Origin: Fervidobacterium pennivorans
Lineage (GTDB): Bacteria > Thermotogota > Thermotogae > Thermotogales > Fervidobacteriaceae
Reading direction: 5' to 3'
NCBI RefSeq assembly: GCF_001644665.1
Contig: NZ_CP011393.1
Location: 1,634,001-1,698,000 of the forward strand
DNA: 64,000 nt
Shown here in pieces: positions 1 through 8,887 of this stretch. Made by a program: the position numbers and the translations under genes. Positions within the stretch are counted from its first letter, which is position 1. Each line of letters opens with the position of its first letter. Below the pieces are notes generated by a model that saw only the letters and a program-made list of their open reading frames with translations, ran no database searches and had not been told where the DNA came from.

Positions 1-321
1 AATATTTTTTTTATCGAGTTCGCTTAGCTGTTCAGATGCTCCAAAAGCGTTTAACAACCTTAGGAAATCTGGTGATTTCTTGAACGCGTTGCCTGCGAAG
101 CTCCGCAAGTAATTCAAATCCAAATAAACACCATAAACAATCTCACTTGTAGCGAGCAGACGCCCGCGAGAATCGTAAATATTACCACGCAGTGCAGGAA
201 CGTAACTTTTAACCGCGTACCGGTTAGTATATATATTTGTATAAACCTTTACAAGTAAGATAATTATCAAGACCGAAACAGTTAATAATACTAGTCTATA
301 GCGGTATTTACTTCTTCTCAA
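1..321 (-). CDS. FtsI/PBP2-like penicillin-binding protein, N-terminal fragment
   Basis: Only the first 107 codons lie in the window; the gene runs off the left edge. The start is a TTG (321-319) whose TTGA overlaps the TGA stop of the ftsL-like gene, so the two are probably translationally coupled. The fragment has a short basic N-terminus (LRRSKYRYR), one membrane segment at about residues 10-25, then RGNIYDSRGRLLATS, which matches the conserved start of the periplasmic dimerisation region in class B penicillin-binding proteins. Family knowledge: these transpeptidases cross-link septal peptidoglycan. The order rsmH - small membrane protein - PBP is the usual start of the dcw cell-division cluster, which favours FtsI. 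The catalytic SxxK, SxN and KTG motifs lie outside the window. Confidence 0.8.
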   Translation of the reverse strand, partial: MRRSKYRYRLVLLTVSVLIIILLVKVYTNIYTNRYAVKSYVPALRGNIYDSRGRLLATSEIVYGVYLDLNYLRSFAGNAFKKSPDFLRLLNAFGASEQLSELDKKNI

Positions 322-587
322 TTGATTACATCACGTCCTAATACCAGTTTCGCTATTTGAACATCTAAAACTTCGTTGTGTTGTCTCAAATTCGATAAAC
401 TTTCTCTATACATCTCAACTTGCCTTAACATCTCCGCTGTTCTCAAGTTAAGGTGATACGCACCGAGAATCAGACCCGTGAACAAAGAAAATGCAAAGAT
501 GTACTTCAATACACGAGAAAAGGTTTTATGCTGCTCTTGTAACCCTTCAAGCGCGACTTCTCTCCGCTTACTTCTTACGAGTGTCAT
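318..587 (-). CDS. FtsL-like small bitopic division protein
   Basis: 89 residues: a charged cytoplasmic N-terminus (about 1-25), one membrane helix (about 27-45, YIFAFSLFTGLILGAY) and a periplasmic heptad-like segment rich in Leu, Arg and Glu. Size, topology and position between rsmH and a PBP gene fit FtsL, which forms a complex with FtsB/DivIC and FtsQ at the septum. FtsL sequences are poorly conserved, so the assignment rests on topology and context. The ATG at 587 follows a GGGGGA ribosome site; the stop overlaps the next TTG start. Confidence 0.65.
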   Translation of the reverse strand: MTLVRSKRREVALEGLQEQHKTFSRVLKYIFAFSLFTGLILGAYHLNLRTAEMLRQVEMYRESLSNLRQHNEVLDVQIAKLVLGRDVIN

Positions 588-818
588 ACTCTATCCCCCT
601 TCGCTCCGCTAAGTTATGAAAAAACTAAGATTGAGAACTTACTAACGGAAACGAAAACGTAAGCCTATGAACTACGGCTCTCCCCTGCTCCGCTAAGTAA
701 AATATTGAACATTCGGAAAATGTAAAAAGCAAAAGCAGAAAGTGTAACCTAACTTTCCAGAAAAATGCTAACTTTCTCCGCTTTGACTTGAATTAAGTTA
801 TTATTTGTTCTCTAACAA
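588..818 (-). other. rsmH-ftsL spacer with duplicated ribosome-site-like segment
   Basis: This 231-bp gap carries no convincing gene. On the minus strand a segment reading ACTTAGCGGAGC followed by a purine-rich GGGG stretch occurs twice, at about 698-683 and 614-597. The downstream copy forms the ribosome site of the ftsL-like gene. The upstream copy is followed by no start codon at a usable distance. The core TAGCGGAG recurs in rsmH (see findings). No terminator-like hairpin is visible, so rsmH and the downstream genes are probably co-transcribed. Confidence 0.5.
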
Positions 819-1715
<897 letters not shown>

Positions 1716-1886
1716 TCACTCCGCTCCGCTAGTTTAGAAAAAGACTACTTACATTGTAGAACAAAATGTGTAAATTTTGCAATTTTTTCCGAAAAAAATG
1801 ACGGTTGCAAAAACATCTATTTAAGCCAATTTTGGAATGATCGTGATTATATACTTAAGTATAGTAAAATTTAACATTTCTCAAAA

Positions 1887-1915
1887 AACAAACAGGGGGG
1901 ACTCCCCTGTTTGTT
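1887..1915 (-). terminator. Rho-independent terminator for the arcC operon
   Basis: A perfect 12-bp inverted repeat (AACAAACAGGGG and its complement, 1887-1898 / 1904-1915) with a 5-nt loop. On the minus strand it is followed by a run of six T (1887-1882). It lies downstream of arcC and upstream of rsmH, so it ends the arcC operon. Confidence 0.85.
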
Positions 1916-1952
1916 ATTGACATACATGGTAAGAGTGAGATACTACTATTTT

Positions 1953-2888
1953 TTAAAGCGTTATTCTTGTTCCCGTAAGTCCTTTTAGTGCCTTATCGAG
2001 TACTGCCATATCGGTGATTAGACATTCTCTCCCAGTTGAGGTTACGAAATCAATAGCTGCTTCGATTTTTGGTCCCATGCTACCTGATGGGAATTGACCT
2101 TCGGCAAGGTACTTTTTCGCTTCTTCAACTGTAAGGTGGTCTATCGCTTTTTGATCCGGTTTGTTATAGTTGATGTAGACTTTTTCAACTCCGGTAAGAA
2201 TTATCAGTATATCTGCATCAATTTCCTTAGCAAGCAAAGCGCTTGCTCTATCTTTATCGATGACAGCTTCAACACCTTTCAATGTTCCGTTTTCTTGTAT
2301 CACAGGTATTCCGCCCCCACCAGCAGCTATGACTATCATGTCTTTTTCAACCAATGTCTTTATGACGTTCTTTTCAACTATGTCGAGTGGGATTGGAGAA
2401 GGAACAACACGTCTCCAACCTCGTCCGGCATCTTCTTTCATTATCCAACCTTTTTCTTGCTGTAGCTTCTCTGCCTCTTCTTTTGAATAAAATGGACCGA
2501 CTGGTTTAGAAGGTTTTTGAAAGCCAGGGTCGTTCTTATCGACGATAATTTGTGTGACAACGGCGGCGATATCTCTTTGTATATTCCTTTTTCTTAGCTC
2601 ATTACCAAGAGTTAATGCTATCATGTAACCAAGACTACCTTGCGTTTGGGCATCGTTAACGTCGAGAGGAAACGGTGGTATAACGTGCTTTGCTAATTCT
2701 TGTTGGACTAATAGATTACCTACTTGTGGTCCGTTTCCATGAGTTATAACTATGTCGTAATCATCGAGCATAGAAACCAAAAATCGGGCAGTTTCGGCAA
2801 GGTTTTTCATCATGTTCTCTGCTGTTGCTTCCTCACCAGGTCTGTTGACCGCGTTGCCACCAATAGCTACAACTGCTAGTTTCTTCAT
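1953..2888 (-). CDS. arcC: Carbamate kinase
   Basis: 311 residues starting MKKLAVVAIGGNAVNRPG, the nucleotide-binding start of carbamate kinases. THGNGPQVGNLL at about residue 51 and AAGGGGIPV near 190 are family hallmarks. The enzyme transfers phosphate between carbamoyl phosphate and ADP, giving ATP at the end of arginine/citrulline or related breakdown. The ATG at 2888 is chosen over a GTG two codons upstream because GGAGG sits 7 nt from the ATG but only 1 nt from the GTG. It is the last gene of a three-gene operon; no arginine deiminase or carbamoyltransferase is adjacent, so the source of carbamoyl phosphate is unknown from this window. Confidence 0.94.
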   Translation of the reverse strand: MKKLAVVAIGGNAVNRPGEEATAENMMKNLAETARFLVSMLDDYDIVITHGNGPQVGNLLVQQELAKHVIPPFPLDVNDAQTQGSLGYMIALTLGNELRKRNIQRDIAAVVTQIIVDKNDPGFQKPSKPVGPFYSKEEAEKLQQEKGWIMKEDAGRGWRRVVPSPIPLDIVEKNVIKTLVEKDMIVIAAGGGGIPVIQENGTLKGVEAVIDKDRASALLAKEIDADILIILTGVEKVYINYNKPDQKAIDHLTVEEAKKYLAEGQFPSGSMGPKIEAAIDFVTSTGRECLITDMAVLDKALKGLTGTRITL

Positions 2889-2924
2889 GTGCACACCTCC
2901 AACTACGGATATGGAATTTTAGAT

Positions 2925-3806
2925 TTATGAAAGTGCAATTGCCAAAGCGATAGATGCAAATTTTGACTCACTTGTATCAGCACGTGATATGACAATAACT
3001 GGTGCCTTTGCTCCAGCTATGATACCAGCAATTCTTCCATTTGCAAAGTATACGGCAGACTTGCCAAGGAAATTTCCACTGTGAATGTCTGGAACAACTA
3101 GTATGTCGGCATGACCTGCAACATCTCCCTTAACACCTTTGACTTCTGCTGCGTAAACGCTCAGAGCGTTATCTATTCCAAGAGGTCCATCTATCTTGCA
3201 ATTCTTTATCTGACCACGCTCGTTCATCTTGGCGATAATAGCAGCTTCCATTGTCTCTGGCATGTCGGGATTTACTGTTTCAACAGCAGCTATAAGTGCG
3301 ACTCTAGGCATCTCGTAGCCAAGTTTTCTGGCAACAGCAACTGCGTTTTCTATAATCTGCACTTTTTGTTCCAAAGTGGGTCTAATTACCATACCACCAT
3401 CTGTGATAAAAATCAAACGGTTCACACCAGGAACTTCAACAACTGCAACATGTGAAAGTAATCTTTCGGTTCTGAGCCCTTGCTCTTTGTCTAAGACAGC
3501 TTTCAGCAACATGGAGGTTTTTACAAGCCCTTTCATAACTATGTGTGCTTTCCCTTCGACAACTGCTTTTACGGCAGCTTTGGATGCTTCTTCTTCAGAA
3601 CGACAATCAACAATGGGAAAATCGGTGTTGAGTTCTTTCAAATTCTCTTCAATTAATTCTCTCTTTCCGAAAAGAATAGCGGAAACTCCTAATTCCTTTG
3701 CTTCGACAACTGCTTTTATGGCTTCTTTATCCTCTGCTCCAGCAATGGCGATGACTTTCCCCTTTCCTTTCGCCATTTCGATGATTTCAGAGAGCGTTCT
3801 TACCAT
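2925..3806 (-). CDS. ptb: Phosphate butyryltransferase (phosphate acyltransferase family)
   Basis: 293 residues from the ATG at 3806, which has GGAGGTG at proper spacing. A longer reading frame would run into the upstream gene and lacks a ribosome site. The sequence is a PTA/PTB-family enzyme (FGKRELIEENL near the start, MKGLVKTSMLLKAVL, FITDGGMVIRPTLEQK, DGPLGIDNALS), close to the usual length of Ptb. The family converts acyl-CoA plus phosphate to acyl phosphate plus CoA, which an acyl kinase can then use to make ATP. No butyrate kinase is adjacent. Between a peptidase and carbamate kinase, a role in amino-acid fermentation is likely. Acyl-chain preference cannot be read from the sequence. 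Confidence 0.85.
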   Translation of the reverse strand: MVRTLSEIIEMAKGKGKVIAIAGAEDKEAIKAVVEAKELGVSAILFGKRELIEENLKELNTDFPIVDCRSEEEASKAAVKAVVEGKAHIVMKGLVKTSMLLKAVLDKEQGLRTERLLSHVAVVEVPGVNRLIFITDGGMVIRPTLEQKVQIIENAVAVARKLGYEMPRVALIAAVETVNPDMPETMEAAIIAKMNERGQIKNCKIDGPLGIDNALSVYAAEVKGVKGDVAGHADILVVPDIHSGNFLGKSAVYFANGRIAGIIAGAKAPVIVISRADTSESKFASIALAIALS

Positions 3807-3844
3807 TGTTAAACACCTCCAAAAGTGTCTGCTATTGAAGTTAT

Positions 3845-4678
3845 TTAAACTAATATCCTTGCGGCTGCACAAATATATGTCATAGCCAACAATGCTTCAA
3901 AGATGACTTTGTAGTCGTCATGCTTAATTCTAACTTTCCTACCATCAACTCTTTCGACGAGAGGCATAGAAGAGACTAGGTCTGCCCTAAGGGTATCACT
4001 GAATTCTACAACCATTTCAATGGGTGATGAAAATCTGAAAATCTCGAAATCTTCTCTGGATTTTGTTGAAAGCTCCTTAGCACATTGCTCCAGTTCGTTG
4101 AGCAGGGTCCCCATAGGTTTCATAATAGCGCTGTGTCTTCCAATAGACTTTTTGGTTTCCACAGAAAGAACCTTTGGTAGAATTTTGGAGGTTTGGGTGA
4201 TAACCTTGTCATCACCGATTAGACACCCAAGCGGAACGTTGAATAAACCAGCAAATGCCGCGTTGATGAGTGCTTCGTTCATTTCCACTCCATTTATCCA
4301 AATATTGTGTATGGAAGAACTTGAGTACGTGTGGTCCATATTTGCATGAAGGGTACCAATACCAGCATGGTAACCGAAGAAAACAGCAAAATCAAAGGAT
4401 TCATCAATGCCGTACATCATATAATATTGCCTAACGCCACCACTTACCAATGTTACGTATGGAAATTCCTCGGTAATCTCCCAAGGAATGTTATCACCTG
4501 CGGCATGTGAATCGACTAGCGTTACTTCGCACCCTTCTAAGCCTTTTAAAAACGCTTTCAGCTGTCTCAACATTTCATACCTTTTGAAGTCGGAACTTTT
4601 CTTTTCAACATCATTCCAACTAGTTACACCAGCAAGTCCTTCATAATCAAACGATATAAAGATTTTCTTCTTAGTCAT
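3845..4678 (-). CDS. M55-family D-aminopeptidase (DppA-like)
   Basis: 277 residues from the ATG at 4678 (purine-rich GGGGTGGATGG upstream; an alternative GTG lies four codons earlier). Residues fitting the M55 zinc site are D11 and E13 (FDYEG), H58 (DSHAAGDN), H104 (GYHAG) and an acidic residue in NGVEMNE. The best-known member, Bacillus DppA, is a decameric D-aminopeptidase. First gene of the operon with ptb (38-bp gap) and arcC, so it may feed amino acids into their fermentation. Substrate is unknown. Confidence 0.85.
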   Translation of the reverse strand: MTKKKIFISFDYEGLAGVTSWNDVEKKSSDFKRYEMLRQLKAFLKGLEGCEVTLVDSHAAGDNIPWEITEEFPYVTLVSGGVRQYYMMYGIDESFDFAVFFGYHAGIGTLHANMDHTYSSSSIHNIWINGVEMNEALINAAFAGLFNVPLGCLIGDDKVITQTSKILPKVLSVETKKSIGRHSAIMKPMGTLLNELEQCAKELSTKSREDFEIFRFSSPIEMVVEFSDTLRADLVSSMPLVERVDGRKVRIKHDDYKVIFEALLAMTYICAAARILV

Positions 4679-4697
4679 ACCATCCACCCCTGTTGGT

Positions 4698-4726
4698 ATT
4701 ATAAAACAAATCAAGCTTAGTATGAA
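4698..4726 (-). promoter_or_regulatory. Putative promoter of the M55-ptb-arcC operon
   Basis: On the minus strand, TTCATA (4726-4721) and a perfect TATAAT (4703-4698) are 17 bp apart and lie 20 bp before the M55 start codon. Confidence 0.6.
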
Positions 4727-4740
4727 GTTGGAGAAAAAAG

Positions 4741-4800
4741 AGCATACTAAAGCATAAAAAAGCATACAAGAGGATTAATTAGGATTCATTAGGATTAAGA
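4741..4800. repeat. Six consecutive 10-bp phased units upstream of dnaA
   Basis: Six contiguous 10-mers start at 4741, 4751, 4761, 4771, 4781 and 4791. The first three follow AGCATAnnAA/G, the next three AGGATTnATT or a close variant, and all six share AGnAT at the same phase. The block lies between the divergent M55 operon and dnaA. Exact helical-turn spacing would place any bound protein on one face of the DNA. The rest of the 414-bp gap (4679-5092) holds the two promoters listed and a C-rich stretch at 5016-5029, but no gene. Confidence 0.75.
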
Positions 4801-4965
4801 AATGAACATTGGTTTGAACTGAATAGTAGCAATTTTCAAAGTGCGCAGTAAGTGATTACTTAATGGTCTTTAGTCGATTCTTTACAGTAAACAATTTCGA
4901 AACAAAACTTCATATACCATTTATTGTGAGTAAAATATCATTCATGAGTTAACATAAAGTTTGTC

Positions 4966-4995
4966 TTGATTTTTAACATAGACTTATGAGATAAT
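4966..4995 (+). promoter_or_regulatory. dnaA: Putative dnaA promoter
   Basis: TTGATT (4966-4971) and GATAAT (4990-4995) separated by 18 bp, giving a leader of about 90 nt before the dnaA start codon. Confidence 0.55.
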
Positions 4996-5092
4996 ACTGA
5001 ATGCACAGTAACCTTACCCCACCCCCGCCTTGTTCTTGTTATTGCTTTATTTGATTTATTTTCCTTACAATTGCACGTCTCGAGGTGTACTT

Positions 5093-6442
5093 ATGGATAA
5101 CGTAGAAATCAAGGAAAAGATTTTGTCCACACTTAAGGAGAAGGTCAGCCGACAACAATGGGAACACTGGTTTATAGACTTCTATGTTAAACGTGTAGAA
5201 GGAACCCACGTTGTCTTTGAAGTGGGTAACCTCTTTCTTAAAGGTTACATCGAAAAGAAGTTTGATAAGGTTATTAGAAAAACCATTAGTGAAGTTGTTG
5301 GTCAGGGAGCAACTTATGAAATTGTTTACGCCCAGGTTGTCAATCCTGAGAATTTCGAAGATGAGGTTCCAGACAACGTTGCGTTGGTTAGGAAAAAGCC
5401 TATTTTAATAACCCCACTCAATCCCAAGTACAGGTTCGACAATTTTGTGGTTGACGAGTTCAACCAATTTGTTTACAACTTACTTCTTGAAGCAGCAAAA
5501 AAACCAGGCACTTACAATCCGATATTTATCTACAGCGAAGCTGGTATGGGAAAAACTCATTTAGTTCAAGCTTATGGCAATTATCTACTATCTCAAAACC
5601 CCGACCTGAGGTTTGCTTACTTGACTAGTGAGAGTTTCATGAACGAGCTCATTACAAAACTAAAATCTGGTAATATGGAGGAATTTCGCGAAAGGTACAG
5701 AAAGAAAATCGATGTCCTTGTAATTGACGATATCCAGTTTTTAGCAGGAAAAAAGGGAGTCCAGATAGAACTTTTCCATACCTTCAATGCACTTTACGAA
5801 GCTGGAAAACAAATTATCGTATGTTCCGACAGGTCGCCAAAAGAACTTAAAGATTTCCAAGATAGGGTCATTTCAAGGTTCCAAATGGGCGTCGTTGCTC
5901 AAATTAAGACACCTTCCCAAGAAGCGATGTACAAAATAGCAAAAAAAGTTGTTGATGATGAGAGGGCGGATATCGACGATGACGTGTTGCGATACGTTGC
6001 TACACATATTAAGGGAAGTATAAGAATTTTGAAAGGTGCCGTTATAAAATTAATCGCTTACAAAAGTATGTATGGAGAGTTAGACATTTCAGTTGTAAAA
6101 TCCATACTGCGGGACGTACTTACTGAAGATGTTAACACAGGCTCAAATGGAGATATCATAGAAATTATTGCTAAGATGTTTAAAACAACGAAAGATGATA
6201 TTCTTTCAGGTTCAAGGGACAGAAACACCTCCCTGGCACGACAGGTATGTATGTACTTTATGGTTAAAAAATACGGCTTATCAACAAGGAAAGTCGGCGA
6301 GATATTTAACAAGACACATCCGTCGGTGATAAATTCCGTTAAAGTTGTTGAAGAAAAAATGAAGAATGAAAAGGATTTTGAATTACTCTTGAAAACTGTG
6401 GAAAAGGAACTTCAAAAAAGTGTTGGAAAAGCTTATTCATAA
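5093..6442 (+). CDS. dnaA: Chromosomal replication initiator DnaA
   Basis: 449 residues, typical for DnaA. It binds origin boxes and melts origin DNA in its ATP form. Visible parts: N-terminal helicase-loading domain (LSTLKEKVSRQQWEHWF), AAA+ Walker A EAGMGKTHL, Walker B VLVIDDIQFLAG, arginine-finger region DRVISRFQMG, and the C-terminal DNA-binding domain with RDRNTSLARQVCMYF and THPSVINSVKVVEE. The ATG at 5093 is chosen over an in-frame start at 5030 because GAGGTG lies just before it and homology begins there. Its divergent neighbour region carries a phased repeat array that could be an origin or regulatory element. Confidence 0.97.
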   Translation: MDNVEIKEKILSTLKEKVSRQQWEHWFIDFYVKRVEGTHVVFEVGNLFLKGYIEKKFDKVIRKTISEVVGQGATYEIVYAQVVNPENFEDEVPDNVALVRKKPILITPLNPKYRFDNFVVDEFNQFVYNLLLEAAKKPGTYNPIFIYSEAGMGKTHLVQAYGNYLLSQNPDLRFAYLTSESFMNELITKLKSGNMEEFRERYRKKIDVLVIDDIQFLAGKKGVQIELFHTFNALYEAGKQIIVCSDRSPKELKDFQDRVISRFQMGVVAQIKTPSQEAMYKIAKKVVDDERADIDDDVLRYVATHIKGSIRILKGAVIKLIAYKSMYGELDISVVKSILRDVLTEDVNTGSNGDIIEIIAKMFKTTKDDILSGSRDRNTSLARQVCMYFMVKKYGLSTRKVGEIFNKTHPSVINSVKVVEEKMKNEKDFELLLKTVEKELQKSVGKAYS

Positions 6443-6479
6443 TAGGACATGGCACTTGAGAGTGAAGGTTTAGAGTCTG

Positions 6480-6508
6480 TTGAAAAATTAAACCAGTTGT
6501 GTTATAAT
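6480..6508 (+). promoter_or_regulatory. Ferredoxin promoter
   Basis: TTGAAA (6480-6485) and a perfect TATAAT (6503-6508) with a 17-bp spacer, 32 bp before the ferredoxin start. Confidence 0.75.
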
Positions 6509-6537
6509 CAACAATGACATCGAAGAGGAGGTGATAA

Positions 6538-6723
<186 letters not shown>

Positions 6724-6755
6724 CTTGGGGTTAAATCACGTTCAGAGTTCTTTAG

Positions 6756-6773
6756 AGGGGGCGGAAGCCCCCT
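6756..6773 (+). terminator. Terminator after ferredoxin
   Basis: A 7-bp stem AGGGGGC/GCCCCCT (6756-6762, 6767-6773) with a GGAA tetraloop, followed by TTTATTT. Confidence 0.85.
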
Positions 6774-6889
6774 TTATTTCTAATACGCTTATTTACCCAA
6801 CTGTGTTTAAAACATGGTTAGAGTTGAGAAAAAGAAATGAATAAGAAGAGAAATACAGAATTTTCCTTATTTTTCGCATATTATTGCAT

Positions 6890-6919
6890 TTGCTAAGCAT
6901 TGTTGTGATATAATATAAT
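6890..6919 (+). promoter_or_regulatory. Putative promoter of the BMP-type ABC operon
   Basis: TTGCTA (6890-6895), 18 bp, TATAAT (6914-6919); a second overlapping TATAAT at 6909-6914 could pair with TTGCAT at 6884-6889 at a longer 19-bp spacing. The leader before the first gene is about 90 nt. Confidence 0.6.
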
Positions 6920-7012
6920 CAACAAGCGGTGTTTGAATTTCGAAATTCAAATAAATAAATACATCAACAATGATAAATATGAGAAAGCTTGTGAAAAGGA
7001 AGGTGTAAAGGA

Positions 7013-8887
7013 GTGCACGTAGCAAAGTATTTGGAGCGGTTACAGAAGTTTTCTTATTTACTTATAACTATCACCTTGATTTTGGTTTTTGCCTCGTTGG
7101 TTTTCGGCTTGGACATGACAAAAGCTCAGGAGATTTACAAAAGCTATTTTTCGCCTTCTTCTGATTTTCACCAGTTTGTTATTTCACACATCAAGGGTGA
7201 CCTTCCATTGTACAGATTTTTGAAGATTTACATGGTAGGTTCAACGGAGAAAACAGAAACCACGAAAAAGACGGGGGATTATTTGGAGGCGCTCAAACCA
7301 ATGGAAGGTGCTAATTCTGATGAAGAAAAGTTAGCCCGTGCCGTATATCTTTCATACTGGGAATCTAAACTGAACAACCGGTCTTTCGATAAAGAACTTA
7401 TAAAGAGCTCTCCTATTTTTAACTCCTTCTTTAACGAGTATCAAATACGTCTTATAGATGCCTTTGGCAATTACGCCCAAGACCTTGCTGCCTACCTTTT
7501 CGGTGCGGATATTAACTTGGCTTATATTCCAGAAGAATTGAAAAAGTTAAGAACCAACGTTATAGGAGATTATGAATACACTCCCGTTTACAACGGGGAA
7601 GAACTGCAAGCAATAACCTTAATAATGCAAGAACCAGAAGTATTAAAAACTTTGGAAGGGATAATTTTAGAAGCTGCAAAATCTGCAAAGGATTTAGATC
7701 CAGAGATGCTAATTTTAAGAACACGTGGAACAATCTTTAGAAGTACGTATGCTCTAATCGCGGGTATAAAAGATGAGATAGCCAGAGAGTTTGCGATGAT
7801 AACTCCCAAAGAATCAAACTTAGCATGGATTAGATGGGTAGTATATACGATTGTATTCTTTATCTGGTTCTATTTCTTTAAGGACATCCGTGTTCCGCTT
7901 TTGTTAATAATAGCCTCTGAAACAGTTTATATAGGTGCATTCATGAATATTCAATCAACATCGGATGGAATGATTTATGGTATAGTTATGGCTATAGCCT
8001 TGCTTTTCTCGATGTTCTACTTTTTATTTAAGAAACAGTTCACACTTTTCTTAATAAGTCTTGCCACAGCACTTGTAGTATTTCTACCCTCGTTTGCAAC
8101 GAAAGACTTGTTAATGCCAGAAACCTTTGGTGAATCTCCTTTTTACAGCTCGTTGGTTTCTGAGGTTCTTCAAGAACCTTTGAGCATTGTGCAAAGACGA
8201 CTAAAAAACTACAACACGACGGTAAACGAATCCATTGAAAAGTTCAACATTCTTCTAAACGACGCAGCTATTGATACGTTCAACCTTTCAGAAGAGTATT
8301 TCGCTCCAGAAGGTTTTGAAAAAAGGATAGAGTATGCAAAGAGTTTGTTAGGCAACGTAACAGACAAAGCTTTGGTAAAAGAAGCAAATGATTTTGTCTA
8401 TTTCGAAACAAAAAGATACGAAAAAGTAGAAAAACTCATCTCGGAATTCGAAAAAGATTTCAGAAGATTTGCCTCTGTTAGTTCGAAGGGTTTTAGAGAT
8501 ACATTAGTTGAATTTGTTGAATCACACTTCAACGGTGCACATAAAGACAGACTATTAAAGGCTATATCCTCAACTCAAAGAAAACCTTATATCTTATTAC
8601 CCAGTTACAAAATCTACTATTCACTTTCGGCAGTTATATTGATATCCCTTGCTTTGTTCTTAATTGCGCTCAAAAGAGACGAAGCATTCATACCTCTTGT
8701 GGGTTCATTTACCGTCTCAGTTCTCACGTTATTCAAAACGCAAACTGTATTCATCCAAGTTGGTGTCCCTTCTATTAGTGTTTACATCAGTTGGCTAATT
8801 CCGTATACCTTAATCCTGGCGGTTATCCTGGGTTATTACTGGTTGAGAAAAAACCATATCATCCTTAAAAGGAGGGAGAGAGTATGA
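7013..8887 (+). CDS. Unknown 624-aa multi-pass membrane protein, first gene of ABC operon
   Basis: I do not recognise this family. The start is a GTG at 7013 with GGAAGGTG about 10 nt upstream. Predicted layout by eye: one membrane helix at about 15-33; a soluble, mostly helical and acidic segment to about 270; four closely spaced helices at about 275-365; a second long soluble segment to about 535; three more helices near the C-terminus, ending in a basic KRRERV tail. No catalytic or nucleotide-binding motif is visible. Its stop overlaps the start of the substrate-binding protein gene (ATGA), so the two are made together, suggesting a role tied to the transporter, such as an accessory or sensing subunit. 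Confidence 0.75.
   Translation: MHVAKYLERLQKFSYLLITITLILVFASLVFGLDMTKAQEIYKSYFSPSSDFHQFVISHIKGDLPLYRFLKIYMVGSTEKTETTKKTGDYLEALKPMEGANSDEEKLARAVYLSYWESKLNNRSFDKELIKSSPIFNSFFNEYQIRLIDAFGNYAQDLAAYLFGADINLAYIPEELKKLRTNVIGDYEYTPVYNGEELQAITLIMQEPEVLKTLEGIILEAAKSAKDLDPEMLILRTRGTIFRSTYALIAGIKDEIAREFAMITPKESNLAWIRWVVYTIVFFIWFYFFKDIRVPLLLIIASETVYIGAFMNIQSTSDGMIYGIVMAIALLFSMFYFLFKKQFTLFLISLATALVVFLPSFATKDLLMPETFGESPFYSSLVSEVLQEPLSIVQRRLKNYNTTVNESIEKFNILLNDAAIDTFNLSEEYFAPEGFEKRIEYAKSLLGNVTDKALVKEANDFVYFETKRYEKVEKLISEFEKDFRRFASVSSKGFRDTLVEFVESHFNGAHKDRLLKAISSTQRKPYILLPSYKIYYSLSAVILISLALFLIALKRDEAFIPLVGSFTVSVLTLFKTQTVFIQVGVPSISVYISWLIPYTLILAVILGYYWLRKNHIILKRRERV

Noticed and set aside
1850..1863. Perfect 14-bp palindrome TATACTTAAGTATA upstream of rsmH
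   Set aside because: AT-rich palindromes of this length arise easily in such sequence, and it has no clear relation to a promoter.
5008..5029. C-rich AACCTTACCCCACCC stretch as a DnaA box
   Set aside because: Only one imperfect resemblance to the T. maritima 12-mer; no second copy in the region.
6443..6465. TGGCACTTGAG near the ferredoxin gene as a sigma-54 promoter
   Set aside because: The -12 element is missing and a good sigma-70-type promoter lies downstream.
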